From a bacterium (lineage in GTDB: Bacteria > CLD3 > SB21), in the NCBI GenBank assembly GCA_008933615.1, contig WBUR01000011.1:27170-91169 (forward strand): a stretch of 64,000 bases of DNA. Reading direction: 5' to 3'. Shown here piece by piece: positions 8,535 through 17,981 of this stretch (positions within the stretch are counted from its first letter, which is position 1; every line of letters begins with the position of its first letter). The translations under genes were made by a program, and so were the position numbers. Below the pieces are notes generated by a model that saw nothing but the letters and a program-made list of their open reading frames with translations, was not told the DNA's origin and did no database searches.

Positions 8535-8930
8535 TTAGCTGAAGCTTTTGATACAGTCTTCCTGAGTGGGATGAATTTCAAATACTTCGGCTAATTTGGT
8601 GATGTTGAGTACATTTTTGACGAACTCGTTGTAGCCCCCAATTTTTAGTACGCCGTTCTTGTTATGCGCCGCTGTATAGAGTGAAATAAGGCTGCCAAGG
8701 CCGGAACTGTTGATTCTTTTTATCTTTGACAGATCGATAACTATCTTATCGACATTATCGTCCAATAATTCCCGAACGGCGGCCTGCAACATCTCGATGT
8801 GCTCTTCCGTCATGAGTTTATCCTGGATTTCTACGACGGCCAGAGTGTCGGTTACCTTACGGGACGTAACTTTGACCTTGCTCTCGCTGGCAATTTGCAC
8901 TTTTTTGCTTTGTTTCATTGGTGTTTTCAA
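8535..8930 (-). CDS. STAS domain protein (anti-sigma factor antagonist-like)
   Basis: A 131-residue protein with a STAS fold over about 22-130. The phosphoacceptor-site motif INSSGLGSL (about 73-81, Ser75) is intact, as in SpoIIAA/RsbV-type anti-anti-sigma proteins that act in partner-switch signalling with a kinase/anti-sigma and a PP2C phosphatase. No such kinase or phosphatase gene is adjacent. The first 20 residues are a basic extension. It starts 9 bases after the stop of the upstream helical protein, so the two are probably cotranscribed. Confidence 0.85.
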   Translation of the reverse strand: MKTPMKQSKKVQIASESKVKVTSRKVTDTLAVVEIQDKLMTEEHIEMLQAAVRELLDDNVDKIVIDLSKIKRINSSGLGSLISLYTAAHNKNGVLKIGGYNEFVKNVLNITKLAEVFEIHPTQEDCIKSFS

Positions 8931-8939
8931 GGTGTATAT

Positions 8940-9368
8940 TTATTTACTTTCTAATTTTGTGTTAATTTCACTCAAATGCATGTTCATATCATGAAGGTGC
9001 CGTTCAAGAATCCATATTTCTTCCCCGGTCTTCTGCATAGCGACTTCATCTCCGCTCCGGCCGCCATAGGTAAGGCTATTGCATATTTCATCGAATGTAT
9101 CGGCGGAATGTTTTAAGTAGGTTACAAAATACCGGATATCTTTTCGAACCTCTGTGAAATCAAGTTCCTGCGATTGCGAAAGCTCGTTGGCCTTCAGCCG
9201 CAAGTAGGTAATATTAAGTTTGAATACGTTCAGATCGTCAATGACTTTATCGATATCAACTTCCCGCTCTTCCGGGGCTTCGATACGCATATCCAGTTCC
9301 ATGGATTTCAAATCGAGATGAATTCTGCGCAAATCATTCGCTAATTCCCTGATTTTATCCGCTAGCAT
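8940..9368 (-). CDS. Hypothetical helical protein upstream of the STAS gene
   Basis: Not recognised. The 142-residue product is almost entirely charged and amphipathic helix with heptad-like spacing, suggesting a soluble coiled coil. It has no signal peptide, membrane segment or catalytic motif. Nine bases separate it from the STAS gene downstream, so it may be a partner of that protein (inference). Confidence 0.65.
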   Translation of the reverse strand: MLADKIRELANDLRRIHLDLKSMELDMRIEAPEEREVDIDKVIDDLNVFKLNITYLRLKANELSQSQELDFTEVRKDIRYFVTYLKHSADTFDEICNSLTYGGRSGDEVAMQKTGEEIWILERHLHDMNMHLSEINTKLESK

Positions 9369-9460
9369 TTTGGTCTGAATCCCGAAAAATTAATAAGATG
9401 TGTCAATCAAAGCAGTAGGTTTATACTAATCATTTTTGAAGATACTGTCAACAAGTAAAA

Positions 9461-10471
9461 TTATTTGTACGCTGATTGAGTGATCGAAACCGTGAGCGAA
9501 TTGACCGCGGTACGAAGCTGTTCCTGCGAACTGTAGTTCACGTTGGCGGCGCTGATAATCTGCCCCGATTGGATATTCACCAACCGCCCGTCTATTTCCG
9601 TCTGCGAACCAAGCTGCGTTAAAACGCCTACGATGATGGCATCTACTCCGATTAATTCGCCGACTTTTACCGCGGTGGATTGTTCAATAGCTTCACCCAT
9701 TTCAAAATCCTGTTCGGTCATAACTTTTTCTAGTTGCTGCCGCTCGACCACCATAAAACAGTTGGTTTGGACCATGGAGGTGGTAAGCATGTCGCATACG
9801 ATGTTCCCAGCCTGTCCAACGACGGTGTCCTGCCAGCCGGCCATAGCCTTAAATTGAAAGGGTAGTACGGCAATTTTTAATTTCTTATCATTCTGAATCG
9901 AAGGTAACTTTGACTGCCACTCGGAGCTTTCGTTTGTTTGCGATGTGTAAAATTGCGGTTTTGATCTTGTTTGTTGAGAAAAAGCCGAAGCAATTTGCTT
10001 TTGCATTTCGTCCATATTTGTTTCTGCATCGTCGATTTCGTGATCGCCTGAGTCGGACGAATTTTTGGCCCTGCTCATGAATTCCATAGCTTTCAAAGGC
10101 TTATTTTCTTTATACAAAATTTTTGCCGCAAGCAAATTTAAAAGCCGGCTTTGCGGGTTTGATTTAAGAGCATGATATACGATTTTTTTTGCTTCTTTAT
10201 AGTCTTGACGGTCATGATGAATTCTTGCCATTAAAGCCCAGGCCGGAGTAAATTGCGGATATAGTTCGGTGATTTTTATTAATATTTGTTCAGCTTTGGC
10301 AGGTTCCTTTTTCTTATAGTGTGCAACCGCTTCCCTGAAATGCGGATCGGGACCTTCTTTCAAATTTCTTTTTACAGGGCGCTTCTGAGCGCAGGCGTCG
10401 TTGTGTAAAACGGTCACAGACATAACAAATAATGCAAACGAACCTATTAAGATAGCCATTAAGTTTTTCAT
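9461..10471 (-). CDS. TPR protein with C-terminal CsgG/TolB-like domain
   Basis: A 336-residue exported protein. The signal peptide (about 1-28) is followed by tetratricopeptide-like helices (about 47-140), a charged linker and a CsgG-like domain (about 197-336) that begins KLKIAVLPFQF and contains CFMVVERQQLEKVMTEQ and GVDAIIVGVLT, typical of CsgG/LpoB-related lipoprotein domains. Longer upstream starts are possible, but the ATG at 10471 overlaps the pgsA stop as ATGA and has AAGGA 9 bases upstream. No lipobox cysteine follows the signal peptide, so it is probably soluble periplasmic. Substrate or partner unknown. Confidence 0.75.
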   Translation of the reverse strand: MKNLMAILIGSFALFVMSVTVLHNDACAQKRPVKRNLKEGPDPHFREAVAHYKKKEPAKAEQILIKITELYPQFTPAWALMARIHHDRQDYKEAKKIVYHALKSNPQSRLLNLLAAKILYKENKPLKAMEFMSRAKNSSDSGDHEIDDAETNMDEMQKQIASAFSQQTRSKPQFYTSQTNESSEWQSKLPSIQNDKKLKIAVLPFQFKAMAGWQDTVVGQAGNIVCDMLTTSMVQTNCFMVVERQQLEKVMTEQDFEMGEAIEQSTAVKVGELIGVDAIIVGVLTQLGSQTEIDGRLVNIQSGQIISAANVNYSSQEQLRTAVNSLTVSITQSAYK

Positions 10472-11082
10472 ATAACATCCTTCGTATTCTTTTGATTCAA
10501 ACGTAAAAATTTCAATAAGCGTAGGACATACACATAAAAGGACGTAACGAGTAAAATAGTACTTACCCACAGCAAGAATACATAAAACCCCTCGATTAGA
10601 AATACATCTTTGACAACGTAGACCGTCACCATGAGCGCAACAACAGTAATTGTAATTTTGCCGAGCATATTTGATGTAAAAAGAAAAGCATATTTGTTCT
10701 TAATGTAGAGTCCTGCCGAAAAGATCAATATGTCCCTAACCAGCGCGACAACAAGGAACCACACCGGGAAATCGTCACGTGAAAAAGCTAAAAATAAGAG
10801 AATCGCAGCCATTCCTATTTTATCAGCGATCGGGTCAATGACTTTGCCGAAATTGGTAATTTGGTTCATTTTTCTTGCAAGCTGTCCGTCAAACGTATCT
10901 GTGAGACCCCCGATGATCATAAGGGCAAGTGCGGTCAGATTATGGCGCGGATTTGTATTGCCAAGATCAAGAAAATAAATGATAGGTATGACAATAACAA
11001 TCCTCGAAAGGCTTAGGATATTTGAAACGGTAAATATTTTGTCGGCGTGAGGATTTTTACCGCCAGTGGTTTCATTTGTCAT
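10468..11082 (-). CDS. pgsA: CDP-diacylglycerol--glycerol-3-phosphate 3-phosphatidyltransferase
   Basis: A 204-residue membrane enzyme of the CDP-alcohol phosphatidyltransferase family, making phosphatidylglycerol phosphate. The full signature D-xx-DG-xx-AR-x8-G-xxx-D-xxx-D is present (Asp62, Asp65, Gly66, Ala69, Arg70, Gly79, Asp83, Asp87) with several flanking helices. Other CDP-alcohol transferases (CDP-inositol, CDP-choline) share this motif, but length and sequence fit PgsA. It is joined by 4-base ATGA overlaps to the genes on both sides. Confidence 0.88.
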   Translation of the reverse strand: MTNETTGGKNPHADKIFTVSNILSLSRIVIVIPIIYFLDLGNTNPRHNLTALALMIIGGLTDTFDGQLARKMNQITNFGKVIDPIADKIGMAAILLFLAFSRDDFPVWFLVVALVRDILIFSAGLYIKNKYAFLFTSNMLGKITITVVALMVTVYVVKDVFLIEGFYVFLLWVSTILLVTSFYVYVLRLLKFLRLNQKNTKDVI

Positions 11083-12137
11083 TGTTCAGCGGGAGGGTTA
11101 GTCGTAAATGTTTTTGTTATGACGTCCAATTCTCTGAGAAATTTAAGCTTCTTAATTTCCTCCGGAAAAAACAACGCTTGGTCAATAAAATAAATACGCC
11201 GCGTGCGATCATCGTAAAACGCGTAACTACGAAACGGGCCGCCAAATGCGTTTTGCAAATCTAAGGTTTTCCAAATTCCGGTATATGCAAGCGCCGGACG
11301 GCCGCCGATCTCAGTTTTGTAAAATGAATCGAAAGATGGCGTCGTTTTGACTGAATCCAGAAACCAGGATCCTATTTTATTTCTCGTCTGTGTCATCCAT
11401 GTTTTGGTCAAAAAGCTGTCAGGAACGGCTTGAGAGTCGAGCGGAACCCAATATACCGAGAGCCATCGCTGCAGCGACTTGTAGTATGACGATGCGTGGA
11501 AACGAACGTAATGCCTGTCCGGGCTTTCTTCAACGAGTTTATAGTCAGGATGAATTCGCAGGGTCCATTGGTATTTCATAAAAAGTTCTTTCTGCAAGGC
11601 CTTGTCTTCGAGAGGGGCTGACGAACCATAAAGAAAATCAGACATCAGATTTGTTTTATGCGTGTCGAAAATTTCAAAAAGCTGATCTCCGTTAGCCTGG
11701 ATGAAGCGGTTAACTTCCTGGATGGTATTTGACGTCAGTACCATGATGACTTGCCCGACCGACCATTCGTCCTTGCGCGTAAAAATAAAATACTCGCCAG
11801 ACGCTACCGCCTTGGCCGCTTCCTCATTGAGCATACTCTGAACCGTTTGCGATACCGGTTCTTTCGAGTCCAACGTGCCAATCATGACGATGTATTTATA
11901 CTTTTTATAAATATCAAAAACGCTGATAGGTGCGCGCTGCAGATAGAAATCGGTTTCATTCTGCGGCGTCACAAAATTTCTTTCGAATACGATCTGTAAT
12001 GATTCTTTACCCTGGCTCCAATTGGCCGAATCCGAAAAAACAATGATCTGATCATCGCCGCCGATCGCCGGAGACTTGTAAACCTTCCCGCAGGATGCAA
12101 TAAAGCACGCCGCCATGACGCAAAAAAGTGTCTTCAT
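11079..12137 (-). CDS. DUF4837 family lipoprotein
   Basis: A 352-residue protein with a lipoprotein signal peptide (CFIASC, lipobox Cys at about 16). The body matches the DUF4837 pattern seen in Bacteroidota/Ignavibacteria relatives, with a nucleotide-free alpha/beta look and no recognisable catalytic motif. The function is unknown. It overlaps pgsA and the flippase-like gene by 4 bases each (ATGA), which implies coordinated expression with phospholipid-related genes. Confidence 0.7.
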   Translation of the reverse strand: MKTLFCVMAACFIASCGKVYKSPAIGGDDQIIVFSDSANWSQGKESLQIVFERNFVTPQNETDFYLQRAPISVFDIYKKYKYIVMIGTLDSKEPVSQTVQSMLNEEAAKAVASGEYFIFTRKDEWSVGQVIMVLTSNTIQEVNRFIQANGDQLFEIFDTHKTNLMSDFLYGSSAPLEDKALQKELFMKYQWTLRIHPDYKLVEESPDRHYVRFHASSYYKSLQRWLSVYWVPLDSQAVPDSFLTKTWMTQTRNKIGSWFLDSVKTTPSFDSFYKTEIGGRPALAYTGIWKTLDLQNAFGGPFRSYAFYDDRTRRIYFIDQALFFPEEIKKLKFLRELDVITKTFTTNPPAEQ

Positions 12138-13090
12138 GTGTGTTTACTCTTTCTCATAAAAAAAATCAATGCGCCGGGAACAGTAGAAATCATTGAGATA
12201 ATGTAAGTAACGAACCCGATCGAAAATGCGATTTCAGCCGTCACACCGATTTTTCTGAACAGTAAGATAGTCGTCTGTTCTCTGGGGCCCGTTCCTCCAA
12301 TGGAGATAGGCAGGCTGGCGGCCAGTGAAATAATGGGAACGAAAATTATGTAATATAATATCGACGATTCATCACCCATTGCCCGCCCAATAGCCCAGAT
12401 AGTCATTATTCGAAGACCCTGCACGCCGATGGAAATCAAGAAAATTATAAGCAAGTCAAACCTCCGTGTTCTGAAATTATGTATTTCATGATACAGATGA
12501 CGGAGACGTTCGTATAGTTTATTTGGAATGAAAACCGTAAAAGGCTTTACTACGGCATCGGCAACTTTCTTGTTCAACACAAATACCAACCCCATAATCC
12601 AGATCGTAAGCAGTACAACAATGCTCAAAAACATTCTTATCGATTCGCCGCGTCCGATCATAAATACACCGGTGATGCAGGCCAGAAAGATTAAAGTTAG
12701 CAATCCGACAAACCGGTCAAAAAAAACCGTTGCGACCGCCGGCGATAATCTTTCACGATCCGGCGAATGTTTCTTAACGTCATAGACTCTCAAAAGATCG
12801 CCGCCCATACCGCTGATCAAAAAATTATTAAAGAACAAACCGACATAATAGTAACCCAGCGTAACCTGATAGCTGATTCTGATCTCAGACAAACGTAAAA
12901 TAAGCCTCCACTGAAAGGCTCCTAAAAAATAACTGAAGGACAATAAGATCAAAGACCAACCGATCCACGCCGGATCCGTTTTAAGAAATTGCGCCTGTAA
13001 AGCATCCAGCTCGATCGAACGGACGGTGAAAAATATGATTCCGAAACTGATTGCAATTTTAAGAACAACGTATAAATATTTTTTCATCAT
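12134..13090 (-). CDS. Lysylphosphatidylglycerol synthase/flippase-like membrane protein
   Basis: A 318-residue integral membrane protein with about eight helices. It has the family elements FQWRLIL near 60, NNFLISGMGGDLLRVYD near 90-107 and SIGGTGPREQT near 263, typical of the LPG_synthase_TM/UPF0104 family (flippase half of MprF, AglD/YbhN-like). The aminoacyltransferase domain of MprF is missing, so it is more likely a lipid or lipid-linked sugar transporter. First gene of the ATGA-coupled chain; an in-frame second ATG lies at 13087. Confidence 0.82.
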   Translation of the reverse strand: MMKKYLYVVLKIAISFGIIFFTVRSIELDALQAQFLKTDPAWIGWSLILLSFSYFLGAFQWRLILRLSEIRISYQVTLGYYYVGLFFNNFLISGMGGDLLRVYDVKKHSPDRERLSPAVATVFFDRFVGLLTLIFLACITGVFMIGRGESIRMFLSIVVLLTIWIMGLVFVLNKKVADAVVKPFTVFIPNKLYERLRHLYHEIHNFRTRRFDLLIIFLISIGVQGLRIMTIWAIGRAMGDESSILYYIIFVPIISLAASLPISIGGTGPREQTTILLFRKIGVTAEIAFSIGFVTYIISMISTVPGALIFFMRKSKHT

Positions 13091-13104
13091 CCTTTTAGAA
13101 GAAA

Positions 13105-15993
13105 TTATTTTTTCGAATCTAATCTTGCCTTGATCTCAGCTAATTTCGTTTTAGCCGTTACATCTTGCGGATTACGCGCGAGCCATGACTCAAGTATCAA
13201 TGCCGTTTCTGTCAGATTGCCGCTTTCCTCCAACGCTTGTATATAATAACCCAAAGCCTCCGGATTGGCCGGATTGGATTCGTAAATCGGTTTCAGAATG
13301 TCCACAGCCGTTGCGGCATCCTTTAAAACAAACAGGTGCAATGCGGCAATACGAATCTTGCCGTTTTGATCGATGCGATATAATTTTTCATTCGCGAGTA
13401 CTTCGGCTATATATTCTTTTAGTTTTTCAGGCTGTCCCGCGTCCGCATAAAATTGGCCTATCGCGAGTTTCAGGCGGTAATCGCGCATGGGAACCGCCTC
13501 CTCGGTGATTATCGACTGCATGGAGTCTAATATTGCGACTATTTTTTGATCGGCCGTAAGCGATTCTGGAAATTCCAGATCAATTTTATTTTTCAGATTT
13601 TCCGCCGTTCCCATCATTTTCCTTTGACGATAATATTCCACCATGCGCAGAAACAGGGTGCGGTAATTTTGCGTCAAACGGCGGATATTATCATCATATG
13701 ACACGTCCGGATTGTTCATGTTTCGGTATTTATATTTCTTGAACGTGTTTTCATACATAAGGTCAATTGACATATCCTGATCGGGTACGGTAATCAGTTT
13801 ATAAGCCAGCCCGTCCATTCGCAAGTAACGGCCAAGGCCGACTTTATTATCATCACTTACGGTAATTGCGTAATAGATCGGGCGAGAGAATTTTGATGCA
13901 AACAAAATATCCAGAACCATCAGATCCTGAACACGCAGACCCTGACCGGAAATAGTCGGATCCACTTTAAACTTCATTTTGGGGATGACGAGGGTATCAT
14001 GATTCTTCGGCAGCGCTTTACCGGACTCGACCCAGTCTTTCCAATAAATCTCCTTCGGCACATCTATCGTAAATTCGCGTGATTTCCACCGCGTCGGCTG
14101 GATACTGGAGTTCGGGATTTTCGGATCGCCGAGAATTTGCCGATCGGTATATCCGATTGGGACTTTCATTGCTTTGACCGTTGAGCCGTCCTTCATTCTA
14201 TACTCCAGCTCTTGGTTTTTCAGCTGGTGAATGTACCATTCCGTATTCAGCAGACTCAAGTTGACTATGCGTACATCCGGCCTGACCTTTTCAACTTCCT
14301 GCAAATACCATAACGGAAAGGTGTCGTTGTCGCCATTGGTAAAAATGAGCGCATTCGGTTCGCAAGTCTCAAGCAGATTATATGAATAATCCCATGCAAC
14401 ATAGTTTCCCTGACGGCTGGTCGTATTTTTATTATACAAGAACATATTTAGTGGCAATAGAATAATAAGGCCACAACACGCCGTATATACAAGCGTGGGC
14501 ATGAAATTTTTATTTTTCAACTTTTCTTCGATAGATTCCAGAATGGAATATACGCCAATACCGATCCATACGGAGAAAGAAAAGAACGCCCCAACATAAC
14601 TGTAATCGCGTTCGCGCGGCTGCGGGTCCGGCTGGTTCAGATAAATAATGATGGCAAAACCGGTCGTAATGAAGAGGCCGAATACCGCTAACGCTCTTTT
14701 CCAATCGCGGCTGAAATGATGTACAGCGCCGATGATTCCAACGATAAATGGAATTCCGTAAAGCCCGCGCATGCTGAATACGGTATAAACATATCCGTAC
14801 CGGTCTTCCTGAGTATCCTGTAATTTGTCTACCGACCAACCGATTGCATTCCGTACGTGATCGACAAAGGATAATGCCAGATCATCGGGCCGCCCTATGA
14901 ATTGCCAGTTAAAATAGCGGACGAACATCTTGTTGAACTGATAATCCCAGAATGGAGCCACGCGTGGCCAATATGAGAAATCGCCGTACTGTTCGCGGTT
15001 CATGTACCGGATAAAAGCCGCCCAGTTGCCCGGATCGTTCTGGTCAATATTCGGATTCATCCCGGAACGAATCATGATCATGGCGTACGTTGAATAACCT
15101 ACAAAAATAAGCAGCGAAGCAATAACAACCAGCGCACCGGCATGGTTGTTTTGTTTGATCATGTAGTACGACAAATAGATCAGGATTCCGAAAAACAATA
15201 GAATAGAAGCGCCGGCTAACCCAAATTGGTCAAAAAAGAGGGGAACCTGAATACTCCAGAATATGAACACCTTGTAAATAACGGCCATTGCAATCAGTCC
15301 GACGATGACAAACTTGATGAAACTGGAAACAGTGATCTCGAATTTTTTTGAATAGATGATAAAGAATATGAACGGAAGCGCAAGTATATTTAAAAGGTGG
15401 ACGCCGATGGCCAGGCCTACCATGTACGCAATGAGCAGTAAATATACATCGCTGTGAATGTCGTCCGGTTTTTCAAGCCATACCATAATGAGCCATACCA
15501 CGATCGCGGTAGAAAAAGTGCTCGCTGCGTATACTTCCGCTTCAACGGCATTAAACCAATGGCTGTAGGTGAAAGCAAATGTCAATGCGGCGATGGCCGC
15601 GGATAGTGTGATTTTCAGTGCGCCAAACGTATCCGTCGGACGTTCCTTCCATTGTAACAAAAGCCGAACGATAGTCAGGTACAAAAACAATACTGCAAAG
15701 GCGCTGCACAGCACCGATATCATATTCACACGGAATCCGATATCGTAATCCGTGACGGCAATGCCTACCGCATGCCCAATTTCCGAAGTCGGCAGCATGG
15801 AGAACAGCCGGCCGACGAGCAGAAACAGCGGTGAACCGGGAGGATGAGGTACCGCTAAACTGTAGGCGCATGCAGCAAATTCTCCGCAATCCCAATAAGA
15901 TAATGTCGGTGACACGGTCGCTAAATATCCAAATAAGGATAACACAAATACAACGAGGCCCGTGATGCGATTGACCTTTACATAATTGAACAT
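13105..15993 (-). CDS. DUF2723 membrane protein with C-terminal repeats (GT117-like)
   Basis: A 962-residue membrane protein. The DUF2723 core opens with SPTLSYWDCGEFAACAYSLAV (about 28-48) and PHPPGSPLF, the acidic catalytic-type loop of PMT/GT-C-like glycosyltransferases. About 12 membrane helices run to roughly residue 520, followed by a soluble region and TPR-like helices at about 830-955. DUF2723 proteins are thought to be protein O-glycosyltransferase-like enzymes common in Bacteroidota. The TWD... acceptor is not known. It lies between the flippase-like gene (14 bases) and rfbD (31 bases), in a sugar-related setting. Confidence 0.82.
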   Translation of the reverse strand: MFNYVKVNRITGLVVFVLSLFGYLATVSPTLSYWDCGEFAACAYSLAVPHPPGSPLFLLVGRLFSMLPTSEIGHAVGIAVTDYDIGFRVNMISVLCSAFAVLFLYLTIVRLLLQWKERPTDTFGALKITLSAAIAALTFAFTYSHWFNAVEAEVYAASTFSTAIVVWLIMVWLEKPDDIHSDVYLLLIAYMVGLAIGVHLLNILALPFIFFIIYSKKFEITVSSFIKFVIVGLIAMAVIYKVFIFWSIQVPLFFDQFGLAGASILLFFGILIYLSYYMIKQNNHAGALVVIASLLIFVGYSTYAMIMIRSGMNPNIDQNDPGNWAAFIRYMNREQYGDFSYWPRVAPFWDYQFNKMFVRYFNWQFIGRPDDLALSFVDHVRNAIGWSVDKLQDTQEDRYGYVYTVFSMRGLYGIPFIVGIIGAVHHFSRDWKRALAVFGLFITTGFAIIIYLNQPDPQPRERDYSYVGAFFSFSVWIGIGVYSILESIEEKLKNKNFMPTLVYTACCGLIILLPLNMFLYNKNTTSRQGNYVAWDYSYNLLETCEPNALIFTNGDNDTFPLWYLQEVEKVRPDVRIVNLSLLNTEWYIHQLKNQELEYRMKDGSTVKAMKVPIGYTDRQILGDPKIPNSSIQPTRWKSREFTIDVPKEIYWKDWVESGKALPKNHDTLVIPKMKFKVDPTISGQGLRVQDLMVLDILFASKFSRPIYYAITVSDDNKVGLGRYLRMDGLAYKLITVPDQDMSIDLMYENTFKKYKYRNMNNPDVSYDDNIRRLTQNYRTLFLRMVEYYRQRKMMGTAENLKNKIDLEFPESLTADQKIVAILDSMQSIITEEAVPMRDYRLKLAIGQFYADAGQPEKLKEYIAEVLANEKLYRIDQNGKIRIAALHLFVLKDAATAVDILKPIYESNPANPEALGYYIQALEESGNLTETALILESWLARNPQDVTAKTKLAEIKARLDSKK

Positions 15994-16024
15994 AGTCGGT
16001 TTGATCTCCTGATAATTTAGATTA

Positions 16025-16897
16025 TTATATTTTCAACTTGTTTTCTTTATCGAGAAAATAATCCGCGAGCGCCTCTTCCCATGATTTCATAATATCCAGG
16101 CCCCGCTCCTTTAGATTGTAATTTCCGAGAACGGAGTACGCCGGGCGACGGACCGGGCTTCCAAATTCCTTCACGCTCGTTTTTTCAAGTTTGGTTTTGA
16201 CCTGTGCGATCTCAAATATTTTTTTTGTGAATTCGTACCAGGAACATGCGCCGTCACTGGTTGCGTGATACAGTCCGTAATGGTTCGTTGACATCAACTT
16301 TTTGATCTGCTGCGCAAGGTGTATCGTGAAAGTCGGCGTCAAAACTTCATCATCAACCACTTTGATCGTATCTTTTTCTTTGGCCAGATTCAGCATTGTT
16401 TCAACAAAATTGGATTTCTTGCCGATTGCAGGATAAATCCCGTAAAGACCCGAAGTACGAATGATAAAATTTTTACGGCCATACGCAGAAACATAATGTT
16501 CACCGGCTAATTTGCTCACTCCATATACATTCAAGGGCGCCGGCAAATCCGACTCAATGTACGGCTTGTTTTTTTTCCCGTCAAAAACATAATCGGTGCT
16601 GATATGAACCAGTTTACATGACGCTTGTTCACAATTTTGAGCAACATGTTTTGCGCCGAGGGCATTGACCTCAAAAGCTTTCCTGTCGTTGGTTTCACAC
16701 CCCGGCACATCGGTCCATGCAGCGGTATTGATAACCAGGTCGGGGCGATGGGACTCAAAAAGCTCAGCCACCTGCGACGGACTAGTGATATCGCATTGGT
16801 CGACGTCCGTTTTTGTAATGTTAAAGTCGCGCGATAATACACGGATAAGGTCTTGTCCCAGTTGTCCGTTTGCGCCAATTAACAAGATATTTTGCAC
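16025..16897 (-). CDS. rfbD: dTDP-4-dehydrorhamnose reductase
   Basis: A 290-residue short-chain dehydrogenase/reductase: NAD(P)-binding GANGQLGQDL (about 8-17), ISTDYVFDG (about 97-106) and the catalytic Tyr-Lys in VYGVSKLAGE (about 127-136). It reduces dTDP-4-keto-L-rhamnose to dTDP-L-rhamnose. RfbA, B and C are not in the window. The start is GTG at 16897. A GT2 gene sits 18 bases upstream and may use the product (inference). Confidence 0.9.
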   Translation of the reverse strand: MQNILLIGANGQLGQDLIRVLSRDFNITKTDVDQCDITSPSQVAELFESHRPDLVINTAAWTDVPGCETNDRKAFEVNALGAKHVAQNCEQASCKLVHISTDYVFDGKKNKPYIESDLPAPLNVYGVSKLAGEHYVSAYGRKNFIIRTSGLYGIYPAIGKKSNFVETMLNLAKEKDTIKVVDDEVLTPTFTIHLAQQIKKLMSTNHYGLYHATSDGACSWYEFTKKIFEIAQVKTKLEKTSVKEFGSPVRRPAYSVLGNYNLKERGLDIMKSWEEALADYFLDKENKLKI

Positions 16898-16915
16898 AGC
16901 CGCCCTTTTATTTTT

Positions 16916-17953
16916 CTAAAAGCCTAAAGTATGAAACTCTTTTTTCTTCTTCAAGAAATAATCAAAAACAATACTCTTAGGATAGATCAGATGACGGAAT
17001 TGCGCATCGGTGACTTTTCGGTTTATTTGCACCAACCTCCTTTTTTTGAGAAGCACAAGGGCATGCGCATAGACCCAAAAATGGGCATTTAAAATAGCGA
17101 CGATGCGCATCGGTTCAAACTGTACCAATGCATGTATCCCGGCAATTCCGTCCAAAATGAATCGTTGCAGCAGAGTCAAGAATAAGCGCCGCGCCGGTAA
17201 ATTCTTAATAAGTAAAATAAGGCTGTTTCGATGGTTCCAATACAGTTTTTTAAAATCTGCCGCTGGCAGAGATGCGCTCACATAATGTAATACATTAGAT
17301 TGAGGGATTACCTTGACTATATACCCGTGGAGGTGCAGACGCCAGCAAAGATCGATTTCCTCGTAGTGCATAAAAAAAGTTTCGTCAAGCGTTCCGGCCT
17401 CATCCAATGCAGACCGCCTGAGAAATAACGCCGCGCCGCTGGCCCAGAATATTTCCCTGATATCATCGTATTGGCCGCGATCCGTTTCGATCGTATCGAA
17501 CATACGCCCGCGGAGAAATGCAAACCCCCATTGGTCAATAAATCCGCCCGATGCTCCGGCATACTCAAAATATCCGCGGTTGATCATAGACTGAAGTTTG
17601 GGTTGCAGTGCGCCGACCGTCTCGTCCTTTTCGGCTTCATTTACAAGATGGTCGAGCCAGTCGGGAGCTACTTCAACGTCATTGTTCAATAAAACGATAT
17701 ATTTACCCTGCGCCGCAGCTATTCCGAGATTATTGCCGCCGGTGTATCCGAGGTTGGCATCAGATCGGATCAACATGACCTGAGGATAATGTTGCTCCGT
17801 ATAAGCAACAGAATCGTCCATCGATGCATTGTCCACCATGATCCATTCGACGGAAGGATAAGTCGTTTTGGAAAGCGAATCGAACAAACTTTTTATAAAT
17901 TTTTTGCCGTTATAATTGAGAATGACGACGGAGACGAGCGGAGATGGATTCAT
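16916..17953 (-). CDS. Glycosyltransferase family 2 (rhamnosyltransferase-like)
   Basis: A 345-residue GT-A transferase: VVILNYNGKKFI (9-20), DNASMDDS (about 41-48), NLGYTGGNN (67-75), the DXD-like NNDV (about 91-94) and FFMHYEEIDLCWR (about 192-204), the order found in WcaE/RfbF-like rhamnosyl- or related transferases. The C-terminal region lacks clear membrane helices. Its neighbour rfbD makes dTDP-rhamnose, so rhamnose is a reasonable but unproven donor. Confidence 0.85.
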   Translation of the reverse strand: MNPSPLVSVVILNYNGKKFIKSLFDSLSKTTYPSVEWIMVDNASMDDSVAYTEQHYPQVMLIRSDANLGYTGGNNLGIAAAQGKYIVLLNNDVEVAPDWLDHLVNEAEKDETVGALQPKLQSMINRGYFEYAGASGGFIDQWGFAFLRGRMFDTIETDRGQYDDIREIFWASGAALFLRRSALDEAGTLDETFFMHYEEIDLCWRLHLHGYIVKVIPQSNVLHYVSASLPAADFKKLYWNHRNSLILLIKNLPARRLFLTLLQRFILDGIAGIHALVQFEPMRIVAILNAHFWVYAHALVLLKKRRLVQINRKVTDAQFRHLIYPKSIVFDYFLKKKKEFHTLGF

Positions 17954-17981
17954 GCAAGCGATCGATGTTTATTCAGGTTGA

